NCBI GenBank assembly: GCA_963853835.1
Contig: OY970825.1
Coordinates: 82,855,942-82,919,941, forward strand
DNA from: Calendula officinalis
Taxonomy: Eukaryota; Streptophyta; Magnoliopsida; Asterales; Asteraceae
DNA: 64,000 nucleotides
Direction: 5' to 3'
Under the pieces are notes generated by a model. The model had not been told where the DNA came from. It made no database searches and saw only the letters and a list, made by a program, of their open reading frames with translations. The position numbers and the translations under genes were made by a program. Positions 1-10,234 of the stretch are shown here, in pieces. The first letter of the stretch is position 1. Each line of letters starts with the position of its first letter.

Positions 1-804
1 TGTGCTCAAAATGCATTATATATAGGAAGATACTTATCAAGTTTCATGCCCTATTGTTGCTTAATTCTCAAATTTGGAATTTTTTTCAACATAGTTTGAC
101 TTTTTCTAGAAGTCAACTGCTAATCTTTTCTTCTCAATTCACCACTGAACAAAGCATTTTAACCCAGCAAAACCAATTCATTAATATTATATGAATTTTT
201 CAACAGATTAAAATATTTACAAACCTCACTTATGTGCTTTAAATCAATTGCAAATGTTAAACATATGCTACATAATTTGACTTGTACAAAATGTCCAATT
301 AAAATAAATAATTTGATACAAAGTATTAAAGATTGTATTAGGCTGCAGCTTATGGGTCTACAAGTGAAAGCTTCCAGACAGGTGTTAAAAGATGGCGTGG
401 ATTGGGAGGTGCAGTTTAAGTATGCAGGAAGTTAGGGGTGTGGGTTCTTTTGTTAGTCTGTTCTTATGGTTTGGTTGACCGATTGAATGATTCTTTGTTT
501 ATATATTATTCTCTGAGTCAAAAAAATGATTCTTCAGATTACTTTTCTTGTCCTTTTTTCTTACATTTTATAAAAATTTCATTTATTGGATATGACTACA
601 AATACTATGTTATTGTAGTAAGTCTATTATATCAAATAAAACCATGTAGGAAGTTGAAATCTCTAAAATAAACCACAATTTGGCAAGTGTATAAAAAAGG
701 GTTATTTACTTTGGGAGAGCAGCCATTTTCCATGGTAACACATTAAACAATCACATCTTAGGCAGGCAGTTGTTTTATTTGGTTCAAGTAGAAGGGAAGT
801 CTGG
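1..804. other. Intergenic or gene-end sequence, no assignable gene
   Basis: AT-rich sequence. An acceptor-like site near 350 is followed by about 85 bases open in two plus-strand frames, ending at 432-434 (TAG) in one of them. This could be the last exon of a plus-strand gene that enters from the left. I recognise neither translation, so I do not call it. The minus-strand gene next door ends at 805, so any such gene would be convergent with it. Confidence 0.3.
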
Positions 805-1886
805 TCAGTTATTAGGCAGAGCATCTTGAATAGCAAGTACCTGCATATTTGCCTCAAAAATACCTTGCCAAAAAATGGTATCGTATCTACACGAAATAAA
901 AAAAAATTAAAAGTTTTTTATTTCATCTGATGAGAAATGTACAATTAGCATTAGATGTTTATAGTCAACTACGCCTTTGGAAATACAAACGGGTTATACA
1001 TATTTACGATATATCTAATATTATATCATGTCAAAGGCTATGATAAAACCATTGCCAAAAAATTTAATTGTTAATAATTATAATACAAAGATTAAAACAT
1101 GATCAGCTGTTAAATAAACGAATCAACCCATTAGAAACTAACTACAATCCGGATCAACCCATTTGAATTTAATACATAACTCTGTGAACATGTAAAAATA
1201 CATAAACAAGCATGTACGCAGACCCTTACATGTCAACGTCAAAGTTCTTCATTGAAACATGAATTTGGGGTGCTAGAAACAAATCAGACTGCAAAAGTTG
1301 AAGAATTCCAAATAATAAGCAATTAAAAAGCATGTTAGTCAGCTGAAAATGATGGACTAATATCTGAATGATAGTTATTAGTTAATGTTTCACTATTAGC
1401 TAATCCAGATTTTGAAGAGATTGTATGGTCGTAGAAACAATATTTGCAGCCTAGAGACTTAAAGGAGATGACCGATTTTCATCAAATATTGGCACAAATA
1501 TAGAATTACTTTACCTGGTAGCATTTTAATCAAGGTTCCAAAACAACAGAGGATGCTCAAACCCAGTAATACAGGCAAAATATCACCATCCAGCAGTGCA
1601 TGCACAAACCCATTAATACAGGCACAATATCACCATCCAGCAGTGCAGGCACGACCCCAATAAGGTATATCTTTAAAAACTCTAAAACGCAAAAGGGAGT
1701 AAATTATTCACGATTAAATGGGAGAAACATAAATTGATCAGATATCCAAAACAAATACATAAAGAATAAAAAAAATTCATCGTTATAAGCTTTTGATAGA
1801 AACAAAACCTGAAAATATTGTGCTGCGAGACGATCAATTGGATTTTTGTCTGCATGAACCTGTCGGGCCTGCAATCCTCCTAACAT
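805..1886 (-). CDS. Small multi-exon minus-strand gene, function unknown
   Basis: I do not recognise this product. Four candidate exons read on the minus strand. (1) About 1886-1811: a possible start in MLGGLQARQ, then VHADKNPIDRLAAQYFQ, ending CAG|gttttg. (2) About 1600-1519: reads LLDGDILPVLLGLSILCC, a hydrophobic segment, then IKMLP before |gtaaag. (3) 1275-1233: PQIHVSMKNFDVD, with ttctag| before and |gtaag after. (4) 886-805: YDTIFWQGIFEANMQ and on to ALPNN and a stop, preceded by gtgtag|. Phases of exons 3 and 4 fit each other. A TATA box and an untranslated first exon (about 2035-2000, donor |gtatac) lie upstream. The exon-2 start is unclear because a 47-bp tandem duplication sits there and shifts the frame, so the gene may be damaged. 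It looks like a small one-pass membrane protein. Confidence 0.4.
1556..1650. repeat. 47-bp imperfect tandem duplication
   Basis: The motif caccatccagcagtgca occurs at 1584 and again at 1631, with the surrounding 47 bases nearly identical. It overlaps candidate exon 2 of the minus-strand gene. Because 47 is not a multiple of three, the two copies read in different frames. Confidence 0.85.
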
Positions 1887-2057
1887 ACAACATTAAATTA
1901 ATTAAGAATTTATACACTAATGTATTTCGTTAAAAACAGAACGATTTAGGGATTACGATATTGAATAGAACGAACGAATCAAGCGGATGAGAAGGTATAC
2001 CTCAAATCGTATGGAGAACTCGTACGAAACGTAAGGATACCTCAAACCTATGTGTTG

Positions 2058-2065
2058 TATTTATA
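2058..2065 (-). promoter_or_regulatory. TATA box of the small minus-strand gene
   Basis: On the minus strand this reads TATAAATA inside accgTATAAATAcaacac, about 60 bases before a splice donor (tttgag|gtatac). A related copy of this promoter sits in the second Helitron at 5748-5755. Confidence 0.55.
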
Positions 2066-2407
2066 CGGTGAAGAAAGTTAATCATACTTGAAGGAATCGA
2101 TGAGTCGCCTTGTGTAATGTGTAATCGATGCCTGGCCTCAGTTCTATCACTATGGTGTGTTCGAGTAGGGCATGTAAACGGGCAAATGAAGGAAGCGAAA
2201 CGATTATCAAGAGAAGCATCGATGATTGGTCCGTTTAAATGAATTATGTGTGCATTTGAAATTATGGGCCGAAGACTCAAGCCCACTGAATTGTTTTTGT
2301 GGGCCGAAAATAAGGTCCACACAAATATGACGGGCCGAAGCCCTTGGAAACATGCGGAAGTTATTGAACTGTTTAAGAAGGATTTGTTTAGTAGGAATAT
2401 CGTGATT

Positions 2408-2480
2408 GGACACCAGGTCAAGTGGTTTGTGCGTTGGAGTATATCCTGTAGGTTGTGGGTTCGAATCCTTTCAGTGACAC
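2408..2480 (+). repeat. tRNA-like (SINE-like) segment
   Basis: Contains an A-box-like ggtcaagtggtt and a perfect B-box GGTTCGAATCC, followed by a T-rich run. Acceptor-stem pairing is poor, so it is more likely a tRNA-derived repeat than a working tRNA gene. Confidence 0.35.
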
Positions 2481-2675
2481 TTTTTTTTAGAAAAAGTATC
2501 CAATTCCGAAAATAGAAACAAATTGGCTGAATTTTCAAAAGGCTATTTAGGGAAAGGTTTAAATCTCTACTATCTATAATGCATCTAGGACCTTTCCTAA
2601 AATAACTTTCTTAAAATTCAGTCAAATACTTGCTAATTATGGAAATGAATCCTTTTATTTAAAAAATTGGTAGGT

Positions 2676-2744
2676 GGAAGCAGGAATCGAACCTAACACC
2701 TCCGGGTTATAAGTCTACGCCCTAACCAGTTGATCCGGGCTTCC
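2676..2744 (-). repeat. Degenerate tRNA-like block inside Helitron A
   Basis: Read on the minus strand it starts GGAAGCC and ends TGCTTCC (six of seven acceptor pairs). It has a B-box GGTTCGATTCC and a loop CTTATAA that would carry anticodon UAU. The anticodon stem does not pair and the D stem is weak, so it is probably not functional. It lies 112 bp from the Helitron 5' end. Confidence 0.5.
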
Positions 2745-3381
2745 ACTATTTTGTATTTCTAAAACTTTTGTCTAATAAAGGTTAAACAGATCGCCTATAT
2801 GGGCTTCAACCCAACATAAGGCATCAACCACTTTAAGTAGGCTTCGGCGGCCCAGAACAGCTCTCCACGCTCCAGCGTTGTTAAACCACAAATAATCAAT
2901 TCACCATTGATCGACCCGACCTTTCAGTTACTTCATCCCTATCTGTCTCTAAGCCTCCTCGATTCTCCATTAGCGTCATCGATTGCTTCAACCATGAGTA
3001 TTAATCTGTACACGTCTCCTCGATTCTTTAAAGCTTGTAAAACTCTTCACCCTATAAATGCAGCAATCGACGGGGGGGATTCTACAATTTCATACTAAAG
3101 TAATTCAAAACTCCTGACTCGAAATCTCCAGCAACGAATTTGAGGTAACTTTCATATTCGGTGATTTAATTCAAACCTATCACTGTTTCATTTTCAACGA
3201 TTTATTTATGTATCAGTCCACGGTCGACCGTTTTATATCATTATTGTAGATTTGATTCGATTTGGTGTGTTGCTTGTTAATTGTTTCTATGTGTTTGTAT
3301 TTGTTTCCAGTTTAGTTGTGTTGTAATTGATTTTAATTGTTGCTTTTTTTCAGTAATCGTGCCTGCTGCTGTAGTTAATTG

Positions 3382-3463
3382 GAGCTCCACACACATGTGA
3401 TAAAGTATTTTGATAAGGCTATTCGACATGATCCTATGCTTCTTCAAGCTTATATTGTCAAAG
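3382..3463 (+). pseudogene. Possible TPR-protein exon fragment in Helitron A
   Basis: One frame reads YFDKAIRHDPMLLQAYIVKG, which has the spacing of a tetratricopeptide repeat helix (Y..A...DP....AY...G). It ends at a donor-like aaag|gttatt. In-frame stops lie just upstream (taa near 3377). The parent gene is unknown to me, and this is a short match. Confidence 0.35.
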
Positions 3464-3713
3464 GTTATTTCTAATTAACTTTGTACGATTTTGTTGTTTG
3501 TATGTACCACTTTGTTAAGATTGATTTCTTTTGTGAAAATAGCGTGTGTGGGTACAAACAAGAGCCTCATTGTATGATTTTGTTGTAGGCATGCATCATT
3601 TTGGAAAAAAAATTTGCATCAAATGAAATGAGTATTTATCCAATGCCGGTGATCTAATTGCAATGTGCATTACTTGAAAGTTGAAATGGGTTAATCTGGT
3701 ATTGTTCAAACAG

Positions 3714-4010
3714 GTCAATTTTCGGATGAGGATGTACATGTTGTTGAGTGTTCTAGCTACCCTTGGCACCACCAAGCCGTTCTCAGTTCATACGATCATG
3801 CTTCTAACTTTTATTTTTACTAATCATAATAAGGGGCTTTTACTTTTTGTGTTTGACAATGGGCATGATTGGACATATTCACCAAGTGTACACACAAGTA
3901 TGTGCATCCTGCCATTTAATGGTTTTCATTTCATATACTGATTTGGTGGGTGTTACAGACAAAGAAGATAAAACTAAAGTAATGGCGTCTGTGATGGAGG
4001 TAGTTGAAAG
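3714..4010 (+). pseudogene. CYC1: Captured mitochondrial cytochrome c1 fragment
   Basis: Two stretches match the start of the haem domain of cytochrome c1, the c-type haem subunit of respiratory complex III. The first (3714-3808) reads VVECSSYPWHHQAVLSSYDH, then AS. After a gap with a stop, the second (about 3860-4005) reads HQVYTQVCASCHLM, then ISYTDLVGVTDKEDKTKVMA. The CxxCH haem-attachment motif (CASCH) is intact. Order and spacing match cytochrome c1, where the SYPW..SSYDHAS segment precedes VCASCH and then SYRDLVGV. Nothing upstream (targeting peptide) or downstream (the methionine ligand and membrane anchor) is present, so it cannot make a working subunit. It sits inside Helitron A. Confidence 0.75.
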
Positions 4011-4245
4011 GCTCTTGTTTTATTTCTTGCCTTTATTCTGTTGTACAATGTGTTTGTCTATGTATTAGTGTGTAGTACCATGGCCTGCAAGATTCTTAAT
4101 CCTAGGTGAAATAAACAGATTTTCAAAATTCCTTTCTTTGAAAGCTATTTTCTAAAAACAAAGTCTACCGATATGGCTTCTACGTTTTTTATATTTATTA
4201 TGAAGTAGCTCACCAGAATTTGATGCTTATTGAAACGCGAATCAA

Positions 4246-4640
4246 ATGTTTGTTGTTGTAATAAACGGACATTATCAAGAAGTAGGTATTGTTTGCTGTC
4301 ATGATTATCATCTTATATACATACAAAAATCTTTAAAAGAACATAAACCTAATATTGAAGTTGGTTGGTTTTTGCATACACAATTTACGCCTTCTGAGAT
4401 TCATAGAACAATGCCATCGAGATTAGAGCTTTTAACAACCGTTTTTACTTTTTACTGCTGATTTAGTGGGGTAATTACCGAACTTTTTTCTATTATGTTT
4501 TATGTTAATTAATAAGGCAAACTTGTTTTTTTTTGTTCTTTGTTTTTAGATTTTACACGTATGGTTACGCAAGTACTTGTATTTTTAGGCTTGAAGGTAA
4601 ACTAGACGGAGTGAAAGATCAAGGGATACTTACCGGTGTT
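4246..4640 (+). pseudogene. TPS: Captured trehalose-6-phosphate synthase fragment
   Basis: The first part (4246-4470) reads CCHDYHLIYIQKSLKEH, then VGWFLHTQFTPSEIHRTMPS. These are the hallmark CHDYHL and GWFLHTPFPSSEI.RTLP motifs of the GT20 synthase domain, which makes trehalose-6-phosphate from UDP-glucose and glucose-6-phosphate. Near 4441-4465 the frame is lost by an indel in a T-run; the expected ADLVG is found in another frame (TADLVG). After an intron-like gap, a second exon (4550-4635) reads TYGYASTCIFRLEGK, then GVKDQGILTG, matching the next conserved block. Frameshift, truncation at both ends and the Helitron setting make it a pseudogene fragment. The exon break resembles class I plant TPS genes. 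Confidence 0.8.
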
Positions 4641-5629
4641 TAATGATTGAATTTTACTGAATTGATGTTTTAACTTATCAAACCGCATAATTGGTTTTTT
4701 ATGTTCATATATGGTATTTCTGATATTTTGAGATGCATATATTGATCATTAACAATTTACGCCTTGCTGTAACTATGTGATTTTGTATAATTAAAAGGTA
4801 CAATTTAATAGCATATATTATGGTGTTGAATTGTGCCATTAAAGCCCTCGGTTTGTGTTAATGTATAACCTAACTCCATCAATCACTTAGCAAATGCTCG
4901 ACAATTTTCATGTCCTAAGAATATGATTCGGGCAACTTAATCGTTAGAAAGTTTCATGTTTTGGTTCTTTAATCTCATAAGCATCCTCATTTGACAACTA
5001 TTATTTGCATTACACATAACTTAATATGATCTAAAAAGTGACCCGTGTGGTATTAATATGATATCTTATCAAACTGCGCTACTAGAATATATGAAACTTA
5101 CTTGAATTGTAATTATTTTTGTAATCTTAGAAAGTTGAAATTACTACCATCCGCCACTACCACCATCACCCAATATCACTACCGCCACTCAACCTACCAA
5201 TTTGTCGCAGCAAAATATAGTCACAGGGTACCTGCCGCCGCATTGCGCGGGTACCGTGCTAGTGCTTTATAAGTAGTAGAGATATATCTTTACTATATTA
5301 TAAAGAGTTTACCCCTTCCATAAAAATTCACACTTGCTAATTATGGAATTAATCACTTTGGCTAATTATGGAATTAATCACTTTGGAAGAAAAAAATGTG
5401 CCTGCTAGGAATCGAACCCCCAACCTTGCCTTCACATAACAAGGCCAATACGACCAAGCCTTCGGCTGCATTCTTTTCTCTAAACAAAATTAGTATAACT
5501 CTTCGCACACTGGTTGAGCCTTCCGTCCATCAATGTGGCCTGTTATCATTTTACTGTGGCCCATCATTTATCTGTTTGGCCCATTTACCACAGTACATGA
5601 GTGATGAGTTATAGGACGATTCGTTCAAC

Positions 5630-5812
5630 ATGACCCTTCGTTCATCGTCTCTACGTTTCTCTGCCACAGTGATAGTACCAAGGTCATACAACCAGTCATT
5701 TTCAATCGACTCTTCAATTCTTCTACCATTATGATTATTTCTCACCCTATAAATAAAACACATTGTTCAGGGAAAACTATCCATACGAAATCGCCCTATT
5801 TGAGGTATGTGT
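5630..5812 (+). promoter_or_regulatory. Captured promoter plus first-exon copy in Helitron B
   Basis: Contains TATAAATA (5748-5755), then aaaacacatt, CCATACGA and atttgag|gtat. The small gene at 805-2060 has, on its own strand, TATAAATA, then acaacacat, CCATACGA and tttgag|gtat at matching spacing. The similarity goes on upstream (CAgTGATAG, CGACTC, TATGATTA). So B carries a diverged duplicate of that promoter and untranslated first exon. Whether it is transcribed cannot be seen. Confidence 0.55.
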
Positions 5813-6164
5813 TTAAATTGAAGCATTTAATCCTTGTTATCTCCCCCAATTTTCATATAATTAAGGTTTTTCGGTTCATTTCAAAAACGTAGTTGTTCAA
5901 AAACGTATTTTGTTATATGTGGTTATGATTTGTTCAAAAACGTATATGTGGTTATGATTTATCCATTTTTTCATTAGGGAACAGTAAGATGCAGCATTAG
6001 GTTTACTAATGTTTGAATTTCGTTGAACGGGAACAACTAATGACGACCAGAATGTAGTGTTTTAAATTCATCAATTTCAGGTATGTCTTATGTTAAAAAA
6101 AAATTCCCATCATATTTATTTAATTTTGGTTATGTTTTGCTAATTTGATATGATGTAATCATAA

Positions 6165-6990
6165 TCTGGATGTTCACACATTTGAATACGGGTCAACCTG
6201 GACTACATGTTCATATGGGTCAAAAAAATAACAAATGGGTCAATCAGGTCACCCGGTTTAAACTGTAAATCTTGTCAAACGGGTTAAAAAAGAATTAAAA
6301 AGTTCTTGTAAAGAACCAGATTTTTTCCAAAAACAGAATTTTAACAATTGGGTCAATCGGGTCAACTGGTTTATACGGGTCAACCTGGACGAAATGTTCA
6401 ATTGCATCAAAAATCTTGTCTATTTTGGGTTTTCTGTATAGATTTCAGATTATAGTTAGGAGAATGTGGATTTGTATAGACTTGATATTTGGCCCATCCT
6501 GCAACTAAATGATGTTTACCACTTAGACCTAAGTTCATTAGTATCCTTCACATCTCAGTCAGATTGTTGTACATTTAAGTATCATTATAGATACTTTATT
6601 TTAAGAAAATCAAAGTGTAATTAGTTTTCGTTTAACACTTTGGGTTGTTATCCTATATTTATACATTTATACTGAAATCTTATTTCTATTTTGTTAATTG
6701 AAGAATACTTTTCTTATATTATTATTGTTTTATATGTCTGGCTGTTCACACATTTGAATACTGTACAGTGTTTTCAAATGGGTCAAAAAAAAAAAAACAA
6801 ATTGGTCAATCGGGTCATGTGGTTCAAATTGTAAATGTTGTCAAATGGGTCAAAAAGAACAAAAAAATTCTTACAAAAACCAATTTTTAGAAAAAATATA
6901 ATTTTAACAAGTGTGTCAATTGGGTCATACAGGTCAACCTGGACAAAATGTTCAAACAGGTCAATTGAATTAACAAAGTGGTCAACTGGA
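6165..6990. repeat. Two diverged ~240-bp direct repeats in Helitron B
   Basis: The segment starting tggatgttcacacatttga (about 6168) recurs from about 6738. Both continue with runs of GGGTCAA words, a block like tgtaaat.ttgtcaaa, an A-rich part and gtcaacctggac. The two copies differ by many substitutions and small gaps. Between them is ordinary AT-rich DNA. Confidence 0.7.
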
Positions 6991-8763
6991 TCAAAAAAAA
7001 CTGGAAAATGGATAAACAATAAAAAGTTAGTCAATGTTCCTTTCAAATGTCAGTTTTATTGTTTCAAATTATGTAATGATGTGAACAATGCTAAAACCCC
7101 TTTGTTGACCAATTTCATATCACTTTGACTTTCAAACATATGAAATTGCTTTTGAAACATTTGTTTTTGGTTTCCACCAAATAATAAGCCACAAGAATTC
7201 TCCATCCATACTCTGAAAGTTTTTTATTTAGATGTATTTTCAAATTTTATACCAGCATATTGTATTAGAACATAACTATGATGCTGATGCAGATAAAGGT
7301 TGCTTTGCATGTAATCAACAGTATTGTGTTGCAATATTTTGTTTTGTTGTTAATTGTATATGGAGGTCAAACCTTGACTAGATTCATTGCTTGAAAGGTA
7401 TCTAAATGTTATTGCTTTTTAAACATAATTTTCTTCTGTCAGAATTGATTGACTAACCTGATATCTAAAAGAACTCATTTTCAGTTTGAGACATTTAATC
7501 AATTAATTGACATTTTTTACCCTTTTATAAACATCTTTGTGATAAATTTATAGAAATTTGCAGGAAAATCTGGTGGGAAGATTTTATACTGCCAAATTAA
7601 TATCTTTATTGAGGATGAAATTATGATTCTAAAAGTTGAACTGTAGTTCTTTTAATGTTTCGGAAGCCATACCCACTAATTTACCCGAAGCTTATAAAGA
7701 ATCTTGCTGATAGATTAACAATTGAAGTAACTAAAGAGATGAGAAATCGAGGACTTAATTTTCAACTGTTGATTAAACTTAATATGTGATTGTTTTGATC
7801 TGTTGGTTGGTTTGGTTTTGGTTGTGAAAGGTTTAACTTATAACTTAATGTCTAAAATGCCCTTCATATAATATAATGGAATATTCGTCATTATTATGTT
7901 TTCTTATCGAAATAGGTATAAGTAACTCAAGATATATACTTTGATGGCCTATATGAAAGTGTTAAAAAAGAGTTTGACACCCTATTTTTAATACAGGTTA
8001 GGCGACTTATGACCCATTCAACCTTGTCAATTCATTTGTTTTTTATATTAAGGCTTGCATTTTTTTTGTTTGGCAAGAAATGGTGTACGAAGTGGTAAAA
8101 AAAGTGAGATTTTTTTAGGTCGAGGATGTATTTAGGCTCGATTGTACTCGTGTAGGTATGAGCGACTGCAAAATAATAGCCGGAAATTAACGGTATTTTA
8201 TTTTTTATTTGAATTAAATCTTGTGATAAAAAGTTTATGATTTTTATAAATCTTGAAGACAAATTTTGATTGATTTTTGTTGTGTTGTACATGATTTGGA
8301 ACCTTGTGTCACGATATTGTATAAAGATGAATAAATTATTATATGGAGAGGGAAGGAAGATATCGAATGTGATTTGGGTTCATGTTGAGATCTTTAAAAT
8401 TGTAGTTTTTTGTTGTATTAGATTGGCTAAATTGCAGGGAAGTGTTGTAGATTATAACTTGTTTTTAGTGTGGCGCAAGGTAAAAAGATGTATTGTATAA
8501 GATGACATTATTGATAGCAGGATTACCATTACCAAAACAATTACCTACGAACCACAACCATTACACACCACCATCAATTACCATTACTACACGCTACCAT
8601 CATTATTACGCTATCACTATTGCGATTGCATAATATAGTTACAGGGTACGTGTCGCTGCATTACACAAGTACACTGCATCACTATCACCCAGTACAATCA
8701 CATTCACCACCACAAAACATAGTACCAGGGTACATGCCGCCGCATTGCGCGGGTACCGACTAG

Positions 8764-9089
8764 TATATTATATATATATTTTGTTTCTTATGCTAATTTT
8801 GATAAAATTTGATGCTTTGTTGGTAAAACCTTTAGGATTACATTAACATTATATACGCCATATTTTGGATCTATGTTTTAAAAATTATTAGCAATCATAC
8901 ATGTAACATTTTGAGTTTATTAGGTTTATCGTTTGCACTTTGCACGTTTAAAAGTGTGCCTGGCCCGGCCCAATATCAAACAAACACACCCGTTTTCGGT
9001 CCAATGTGTAATCTTTCATCTTTGATCCTAACCGTACGGCTCGTATTCACCGAACCTCAGCTTCGGTCCAGAACCTAGGTTCATTCTAC
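8764..9089. other. Promoter region of the Q-rich protein gene
   Basis: AT-rich for the first 150 bases. From about 8955 come CCCGGCCCAATAT and other GGCCCA-like words common in plant promoters. No clear TATA box is visible. Confidence 0.35.
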
Positions 9090-10234
9090 AGTTCGTTGAA
9101 AATTTCGCACGATCACTTTATCTCTCTCTGAATCCCTCATCTTCTCGACCTCCCCCGTTTTTTTCACCGATTCAAACCCTAGTTCCTAACTTAAAGCTCG
9201 ACGAAGCTTCGATTTCGAGTTCTGCTGAAATTTATGGTTCAAATGTTCTAAGTAAGTTCGTACACACCTTTTTCGTATCTCTCAAAACCCTAATTTTTTA
9301 TCATCTAAAAAGCAAAAGCCTTTAATTTCACTTTTCGAAGGAATCTTCTTTGCCGTTATGTTTATCTACTGCTTTTTTCTTAAATGATTCGTTAATTTGT
9401 ATGGAATTTCGGTGTGCAAACGTTTAGCAAATTTGATCTTCTAGCTGTATTGTGCAGATTTTGCGTTTTGGTAAGGAATTTTGGGTTTTAAACGTTGATG
9501 TTTCCTTTTCTAATCATGCAATGTATGTGTATTTGTATGTTTATGCTGATTTTTCAGTGGTTAGATGTTGTGGCAACTGTGGCCATCAAATTTTCTGTGA
9601 TTGTGCCTCTGATTAGGTGTGTTGAAGTGTTGTTTCTCGAGGTTTTCAGTTCTGTATTGACTCACTAATGCTCTGTTAACTACCACCATATCAGTGCTTT
9701 TGTATCAAACGATTGGAGACTGATAGCTTATGAGAGTGTTTGTGTTCTAGTTAAGAGCAAGGATCCCTAATTTTTGTAGAATTGATACAAGTCCACTGGC
9801 CTGAACACAGCTCATAATGTTAGAATCTAATTAGTTGTGTATCAACACCTGTATATTATTTAATGTTACTTATTGGCATATTGCTCATATATCAACTCCA
9901 ATAAAGTTGAGTCATCTCAGTACATATTCTTGTTTTATATCATCTTAAAGCACACACATAGATGCCTTTAGTCAGCATCCACTTCATAACTAACTGCTTA
10001 TTCATACACTTAAATTTTCATGTTCAGTTTTATGCCAAAAGTCAGTTAACTCAATGAAAGCATGATACAAGGTTACTATCTATATATATGCTGAAACTAC
10101 CTACACATTTGGGACCCCAAGTAACTGAATTTGGAACTGAAGGTGATTGAGTTCATATATATTTCTTAATTCTTGAAGATAAATCTATAAAAAACACATT
10201 AATTTAGCCTCAAATTTTGGGGACTAAATCATTA
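9090..10234 (+). other. 5' untranslated exon and long leader intron
   Basis: A pyrimidine-rich leader (9118-9251, with ctctctctga and accctagttcc words typical of plant leaders) ends at a strong donor, ctaa|gtaagt (9252). A ~950-bp intron follows. The next exon begins after aatttag| at 10208, with the start codon at 10235. Confidence 0.6.

Larger units (their letters stand above)
2564..5262 (+). mobile_element. Non-autonomous Helitron A carrying gene fragments
   Basis: The 5' end is A|TCTCTACTATC and the 3' end is CTAG|T, so the element lies between host A and T as Helitrons do. Just before CTAG is a hairpin-forming segment in which GGTACC occurs twice around a GC-rich core (5227-5256), preceded by a CAC/ACC-rich stretch. 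No replicase or helicase reading frame is present. The inside contains intron-exon pieces of at least two identifiable genes, described separately. It shares its ends, its subterminal word CTTGCTAATTATGGAA and a tRNA-like block with Helitron B at 5287. Known families: plant Helitrons have 5'-TC, 3'-CTRR and a terminal hairpin. Inference: A is a gene-capturing member of a family whose helicase source is elsewhere. Confidence 0.7.
5287..8763 (+). mobile_element. Non-autonomous Helitron B, sibling of A
   Basis: The 5' end is A|TCTTTACTATATTA and the 3' end is CTAG|T, starting only 24 bp after Helitron A. It shares CTTGCTAATTATGGAA near the 5' end (here duplicated, 5336-5385). It also shares a minus-strand tRNA-like block with B-box GGTTCGATTCC at about 5400-5420 and a terminal GC-rich hairpin flanked by GGTAC words (8727-8757). 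A second, older-looking hairpin (8651-8684) lies just before it, giving two 3' ends in tandem. Inside are a promoter-like segment, two long direct repeats, and short open stretches between acceptor- and donor-like sites at about 7260-7310, 7561-7620 and 7660-7750. I cannot assign those stretches to a family. Confidence 0.65.

Noticed and set aside
351..434. Last exon of a plus-strand gene entering from the left
   Set aside because: Two frames are open over the same stretch and neither translation resembles a family I know; without the upstream sequence it cannot be supported.
2002..2538. 178-codon minus-strand open frame
   Set aside because: It spans the TATA box and leader of the small gene and a tRNA-like repeat; composition and content show no protein family. 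A chance frame.
2676..2744. Working tRNA-Ile(UAU) gene
   Set aside because: The anticodon stem does not pair and the D stem is weak; it lies inside a Helitron.
9118..9251. Coding start in the leader of the Q-rich gene (ATG at 9234)
   Set aside because: The frame stops almost at once (tggttcaaatgttctaag) and a strong donor follows; the family start MPGNGVGDRV lies at 10235.
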